Source: Photobacterium lutimaris | Lineage (GTDB): Bacteria; Pseudomonadota; Gammaproteobacteria; Enterobacterales; Vibrionaceae | Length of the DNA stretch: 64,000 bases | Assembly: GCF_003025555.1 (NCBI RefSeq) | Contig: NZ_PYMH01000003.1 | Coordinates: forward strand, 124,001-188,000 | Direction: 5' to 3' | Shown: positions 60,068 through 64,000 of the stretch, in pieces | How the letters are laid out: the number at the start of each line of letters is the position of its first letter | Position numbering within the stretch: the first letter of the stretch is position 1 | Notes under the pieces: generated by a model | What the model was told of the DNA's origin: nothing | The model's input: the letters and a program-made list of their open reading frames with translations, nothing else | Databases searched by the model: none | Translations under genes and position numbers: made by a program

Positions 60068-61372
60068 TTAAGGAACGGCGATCCCTGCCCGTTGTTGTGC
60101 TTTGACGAAAGGTAAAATCAGCAGTCCGATCGACGCTGCACACAGCGTGATGACACCGAAGAAACCTTCCCAGCTAAATCTTTCTATGAGTACCGCCAGC
60201 GGATAACCGGCCAGTGCGGCACCAAGGTAGGCAAACAAACCGACAAACCCTGTCGCTGTACCTGCAGCATCTTTATGTGAGCACTCTGCAGCGGCCATCC
60301 CAATCATCATTTGTGGCCCAAAGACAAAAAAGCCAATGGAGAAGAAGCAACCTGAAAGCACCATGACGTTATTGAGTGGGGTTAGCCACAGGGCGGCAAC
60401 GGAGATAAAAATACCCAGTGCAAAAATAAGGTTCATCGGTGCCCGGTTGCCTCGGAAAAACTTGTCCGAGCCCCAGCCACCAAACAGGGAACCAAGAAAA
60501 CCACCGACCTCAAACATCGACACTGCGGTATTGGCGGTAATGAGTTGGTAACCATGGCGTTCGGTCAGGTATAAATTGCCCCAGTCGTTGATGGCAATCC
60601 GTACCACATACACCAACAAGTAAGAGCTACAAAGCAACCAGATATACTTGTTACCCAGCACGTAGGTTCTGACTATCTGCCTAAAAGGCAGCCCACGGCC
60701 TTCGGCCTCATGTTGCTTCTCTAATTCATCATCTCGCCACGCCCCAACACTCGGCAGACCGAGAGTTTGTGGTTTATCCCGAAGCCGAAAGCAAAGTGCG
60801 GTGCCAACGACGATGGCTAGTAGCCCAGGTAAAATGAAGCCGTAGCGCCAGCCCCAGTTGACGGCAATTATCCCGATAGAGATCGGAATGAGAGCACCGC
60901 TTAAGTTGTGGCAGGTGTTCCAAATTGACCACCAGAACCCCCGTTCGGAGCGCGAATACCAAGAGGTCAGCAATTTTGCACAAGGTGGCCACCCCCAGCC
61001 TTGAAATAACGCGTTTAATGTCCACAGCACCACAAACGTTGAAAGCGATGAGCTGAGTCCAAACAGGATATTAATGATCCCGGTGGCAATTAGACCAAGC
61101 CCCATGAAGTAGTTGGGTTTGGTTCTGTCACTGACCATCCCGGACAGAAATTTCGATGCGCCGTACGTGATGTAAAAAAGCGTGCCTAAGAGGCCAAAAT
61201 CAGCAGTACTCATCCCGAGATCGGATAGCATCACCGGCATGGCAAAGCTCAGGCTTTTTCGGGTGAAATAGAACACCCCGTAGCCGATATACATTGCGGC
61301 CATCAAATGAAGACGCCAATAGCGATAGCTTTCGTTAACTTGACGAGGGCTAGGTACGGCTGCAAACGTCAT
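60068..61372 (-). CDS. uhpC: Hexose-phosphate sensor UhpC
   Basis: A 434-residue inner-membrane MFS protein of the organophosphate antiporter family. It tracks E. coli UhpC closely: RYWRLHLMAAMYIGYGVFYF, TLFYITYGASKFLSGMVSDR, LVYVVRIAINDWGNLYLTER and GMAAAECSHKDAAGTATGFV. In E. coli UhpC binds external glucose-6-phosphate and activates UhpB. The position directly after uhpB favours the receptor over the transporter UhpT. AAGGAGAAGTG precedes the ATG at 61372. It ends 71 bp before afuA. Confidence 0.9.
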   Translation of the reverse strand: MTFAAVPSPRQVNESYRYWRLHLMAAMYIGYGVFYFTRKSLSFAMPVMLSDLGMSTADFGLLGTLFYITYGASKFLSGMVSDRTKPNYFMGLGLIATGIINILFGLSSSLSTFVVLWTLNALFQGWGWPPCAKLLTSWYSRSERGFWWSIWNTCHNLSGALIPISIGIIAVNWGWRYGFILPGLLAIVVGTALCFRLRDKPQTLGLPSVGAWRDDELEKQHEAEGRGLPFRQIVRTYVLGNKYIWLLCSSYLLVYVVRIAINDWGNLYLTERHGYQLITANTAVSMFEVGGFLGSLFGGWGSDKFFRGNRAPMNLIFALGIFISVAALWLTPLNNVMVLSGCFFSIGFFVFGPQMMIGMAAAECSHKDAAGTATGFVGLFAYLGAALAGYPLAVLIERFSWEGFFGVITLCAASIGLLILPFVKAQQRAGIAVP

Positions 61373-61458
61373 CACTTCTCCTTAAGTGCTGAATGAAATG
61401 TTATTGATAAAGTGAATGAAAAGAATGAGACAGTTTCATAAATGACTAGGAAAAATTC

Positions 61459-63063
61459 CTAGTTTGATTGAAGGGGCTCGGGTTTTGTGGGCAAGTTAAC
61501 AATTATACGGCTACCAAGCGAACTGCTTTGAATCGTCAGTTGACCTCCAAGAGCCTGTACTCGCTCTTCAATGCCTCGTAATCCTTGCCCTTTCTCCCGC
61601 CAGTGTTTCGGTAGACCGACACCATTATCACGCAATTCTAAACTGAACTGGCTCCCCGGAACCAAGGTGAGCTGAACCTCAGTTGCATGAGCGTGTTTAC
61701 AGATATTATTGAGCAGCTCTTGTATTACACGATAAAGGGTAACCGTTGTTACCTCATCCAAGCGTTCAGCCAAAATGCCAAAATTGAGCTTAAAATCGAC
61801 ATTTCGTTCTCGAAAGCGCATCTCCGTAGCTAATTGACGAATGGCTAACTCTAGCCCCATCTCATCCAATGCCTGTGGGCGAAGTTGTTTTAACAGTTGG
61901 CGGGTGGAGGAGTGAATTCGCATGGCGAGGTCGTTCGTCGTCGTAGCGATTTTTTCGGCTTCAGCGTTTTCAGCCAACCTTTTAGCCAACATTGATTGGA
62001 TTTGAATGGCGGTAATATTCTGGCCGATTTCATCGTGCAATTCTCTTGCGACGGATTTGCGAATATCTTCTTCAACATGGACCAGCTGCCGCGCAAGCTG
62101 TTTCTTGAAGAACAGCTCCTTTTGCAGCTCTTTATTGGCCTGTTTCAGTTGCTGGGAAAGTAGGTACTGACGGCTGATAGCGATACCTAGCCCCAATCCA
62201 ATAAGTGCTTGCGTGGCAATAAAGCTTTGTAATTCTAGGTCGGTATCAAAGGAGCCAGAGATTTGGCGAGCAGTGGCAAGAAGGATACTGTTCATTACAC
62301 TTGCCAGTACGCCACCTTGCCAACCATAGCGATAAGCCATAAAAATATTGGGCAGCAGGAACAAGAGTAGCGAAAGAGATTTCATTTCTTCTAGCAAGGT
62401 CAACTCTGCCACGAGTCCGATGGTGAAAAACACCAGACACCAGATAAATGCAGAGCTGCGAAGTGTTACCTCCTGATGTACAAGCTTGGGGCTGAGAGGT
62501 TGCCATATCTGGCGATGCAAATAGTCGTAAAGCAGGAAGAAAAAGGGCGTTAGCAAGATGCCGCCGGTGAATGCTGAGACGGCACCTTCCAGCACGTAAT
62601 CAAAGCCGAAACCAATGGGTTTGGTGACCAGCAAAAGGGCGATGCCACAGATGCAGGAGTAAGCAAAAGCAAAGCAGCACAGCGCCAGAATTTGTTTCCA
62701 GTACACATCGAACTTGTGCCATATAGGGTGAAACGCGATGGCTGAAGCATGGCAAAAGAAGGAGAACATCATGAGCAGGTAGAGCACGCTGTTATCACTA
62801 ATAACGGGAAGCATTAGCGCGATCAGTCCTGCTTCTGCAAGGGTAAACAACAGCCAATAGCGGCGTGGGCTTAGGGCATAGACGGCTAACTTGAGTCCTG
62901 TGGGAAGAAAAAGGCCCGCTAAAAGAAGATCTGGTACCAGGTAGCGGCTGATATTCCAGAGGCAAAACCAGCTGATGGTGTACAAAACCAGAGCGAAAGC
63001 ATAGCTAAAGCCGTGCGTCAGGATGAGCTGTGGCAGATGCCGTTGCCGGGTTATTTCGTTCAT
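61459..63063 (-). CDS. uhpB: Sensor histidine kinase UhpB
   Basis: A 534-residue inner-membrane kinase. The first 300 residues contain about eight helices (MASE1-like), ending near LIGLGLGIAISRQYLLSQQL. A coiled segment leads to the HisKA_3 domain with phospho-acceptor His343 in SVARELHDEIGQNITAIQIQ. The HATPase domain has ELLNNICKHAHATEVQL, LELRDNGVGLP and GQGLRGIEERVQALGG. It partners UhpC in the membrane and phosphorylates UhpA. Its ATG overlaps the uhpA stop by 4 bp. Confidence 0.92.
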   Translation of the reverse strand: MNEITRQRHLPQLILTHGFSYAFALVLYTISWFCLWNISRYLVPDLLLAGLFLPTGLKLAVYALSPRRYWLLFTLAEAGLIALMLPVISDNSVLYLLMMFSFFCHASAIAFHPIWHKFDVYWKQILALCCFAFAYSCICGIALLLVTKPIGFGFDYVLEGAVSAFTGGILLTPFFFLLYDYLHRQIWQPLSPKLVHQEVTLRSSAFIWCLVFFTIGLVAELTLLEEMKSLSLLLFLLPNIFMAYRYGWQGGVLASVMNSILLATARQISGSFDTDLELQSFIATQALIGLGLGIAISRQYLLSQQLKQANKELQKELFFKKQLARQLVHVEEDIRKSVARELHDEIGQNITAIQIQSMLAKRLAENAEAEKIATTTNDLAMRIHSSTRQLLKQLRPQALDEMGLELAIRQLATEMRFRERNVDFKLNFGILAERLDEVTTVTLYRVIQELLNNICKHAHATEVQLTLVPGSQFSLELRDNGVGLPKHWREKGQGLRGIEERVQALGGQLTIQSSSLGSRIIVNLPTKPEPLQSN

Positions 63064-63695
63064 ACTGGCCCATCAGTGAGCAATTTATGCTGGAGGGCGA
63101 AGCGAATGAGATCAACATTATTGGAAAGATTGAGTTTGCTAAGAATATTTGCCCGATGGACGTGTATGGTCTTATGACTGATATACAGTTCACTGCCTAT
63201 TTCTTTGACATCCTTGCCTAGGATCAGGTGATCGAACACTTCGCGCTCTCGTTTGGTGAGATCTTGCAATACGTTGGGCCCTGCCGATGCATTGCTGAGG
63301 TTGACCAGAGCATCAGCACAAAGGTAGCGGTCGCCATTAGCGACGGTGCGTATTGCTTTAACGAGCTCGCTAGGGCCACAGCGTTTAGATAGATAGCCAT
63401 AAGCTCCGGCTTCAATTGCTTTGCTGACAAAGGAGGCGGAGTCATAAATACTGAGGATGATGGCTTTAAAATGAGGGTGTTTTCTACGCAGTTTTTCTAG
63501 CAGAATCAGCCCGCTTTCATCCGGCATCGAAATATCGATCACTGCGACGTCGACATCAGAATCAGACAGTCCTCGAAATGCATCACGAGCATTGCTGAAT
63601 TCACTGTGAATTTGAATATCTGGTTCCATTGACAGCAATTGAGCGAAACCTGAGCGGACCACAATATGGTCATCAACTAAGGCGACAGAAGTCAT
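63060..63695 (-). CDS. uhpA: NarL-family response regulator UhpA
   Basis: A 211-residue regulator. The receiver domain begins SVALVDDHIVVRSGFAQLLS and has phospho-acceptor Asp54 in VAVIDISMPDESG, the same number as E. coli UhpA. The C-terminal LuxR-type helix-turn-helix reads LTKREREVFDHLILGKDVKE then IGSELYISHKTIHVHRANIL. In E. coli it activates uhpT; here the downstream afuABC genes are the likely targets, directly or through the same transcript. TAGGTTGGAAAT precedes the ATG. First gene of the cluster. Confidence 0.93.
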   Translation of the reverse strand: MTSVALVDDHIVVRSGFAQLLSMEPDIQIHSEFSNARDAFRGLSDSDVDVAVIDISMPDESGLILLEKLRRKHPHFKAIILSIYDSASFVSKAIEAGAYGYLSKRCGPSELVKAIRTVANGDRYLCADALVNLSNASAGPNVLQDLTKREREVFDHLILGKDVKEIGSELYISHKTIHVHRANILSKLNLSNNVDLIRFALQHKLLTDGPV

Positions 63696-64000
63696 ATTTC
63701 CAACCTACATAATTCTTAAAAAAAGGAAATTACCAATGTAATGACAATAATGCACAAAACACGGATGAAGGTGTGAGAGCTGTCTCTAAAGTTGAGCGCT
63801 AAATGTGAGCATTCAATAATTGCACGGCAAAGATGCGGGTATTTATAACGGGTATATTTAATACTTAGATCATAGCCATTGTTCAATAAGAGTTTAACGG
63901 TTAGCCATTTTATTGACGATAATGGCTTGAAAGTGAAGCCATGGGTTTAAGCTGCTGATATATAAGCATTAATACTTGCTCTTTGAAAGCGATGTAGTGT
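63696..64000. other. Upstream region of uhpA
   Basis: The last 305 bp are AT-rich and contain no credible gene on either strand. The region should carry the uhpA promoter. I saw no clear CRP site or UhpA-type repeat in it. Confidence 0.4.

Noticed and set aside
58962..60143. 49-codon extension of afuA
   Set aside because: It overlaps the end of uhpC and would bury the signal peptide; the ATG at 59996 has a proper ribosome site.

Overview
The window looks like a chromosomal stretch from a marine gammaproteobacterium of the family Vibrionaceae, with Photobacterium the most likely genus. The pointers are gene content and order: torECA, uhpABC followed by an AfuABC-type transporter, galETKM, aapJQMP, small Vibrionaceae families (DUF3316, DUF2986, DUF3565), and intact chemotaxis and c-di-GMP proteins. 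The genus is inferred from general resemblance; no search was run. I saw no rRNA, tRNA, phage, integron, CRISPR array or transposase gene.

Region 1 (1-9,250): the tail of a TauE/SafE-like protein, rlmI, a small-sensor chemoreceptor, yccX (acylphosphatase), tusE and yccA, then the amino acid ABC operon aapJQMP. Its binding protein AapJ is predicted to be an inner-membrane-anchored lipoprotein with a coiled-coil tether. Region 2 (9,500-19,410): a large MauG/CcpA-like dihaem protein with an Ig-like tail, an OFA-family transporter, a DUF465 protein, gltS, and a PAS-GGDEF-EAL protein. Region 3 (19,575-24,430): galE-galT-galK-galM behind two GalR-type operators and a CRP-like site. Region 4 (24,500-31,330): small unknown proteins, a patatin, a Cache chemoreceptor, and a GntR regulator divergent from a predicted 6-phospho-beta-glucosidase. 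Region 5 (31,300-36,680): a CusRS-like two-component operon headed by a DUF3316 protein with a CusR-box-like palindrome upstream, then VOC, GFA and DUF3565 genes, the remnant of an outer-membrane protein, a small secreted protein and an HD-domain protein.

Region 6 (36,700-41,810): galR and the trimethylamine N-oxide respiratory operon torE-torC-torA. torE is only 58 codons and was found by reading the sequence. Region 7 (42,300-48,210): the arginine-type ABC operon artP-artJ-artQ-artM, then punC divergent from punR, and a DUF2986 gene. Region 8 (48,340-55,240): a same-strand cluster lamB-malM-lacZ-galR paralogue. Its promoter region holds two GalR-like operators flanking a CRP-like site. The 14-mer TGGAAACGTTTACA occurs both there and upstream of galE, so lactose entry and hydrolysis and the Leloir pathway look like one regulon. 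Region 9 (55,270-63,700): uhpA-uhpB-uhpC-afuA-afuB-afuC, a sensing and uptake system for phosphorylated sugars. A hairpin covers the afuA ribosome binding site. Between afuC and lamB lies a gene-poor stretch with a tiny ORF, a 128-bp imperfect palindrome and a strong terminator.

Taken together the window is biased toward carbohydrate and amino acid acquisition plus environmental sensing. The least explained items are the 55.3-55.7 kb element, the afuA leader hairpin, the tethered AapJ, and the DUF3316 operon with its palindrome.
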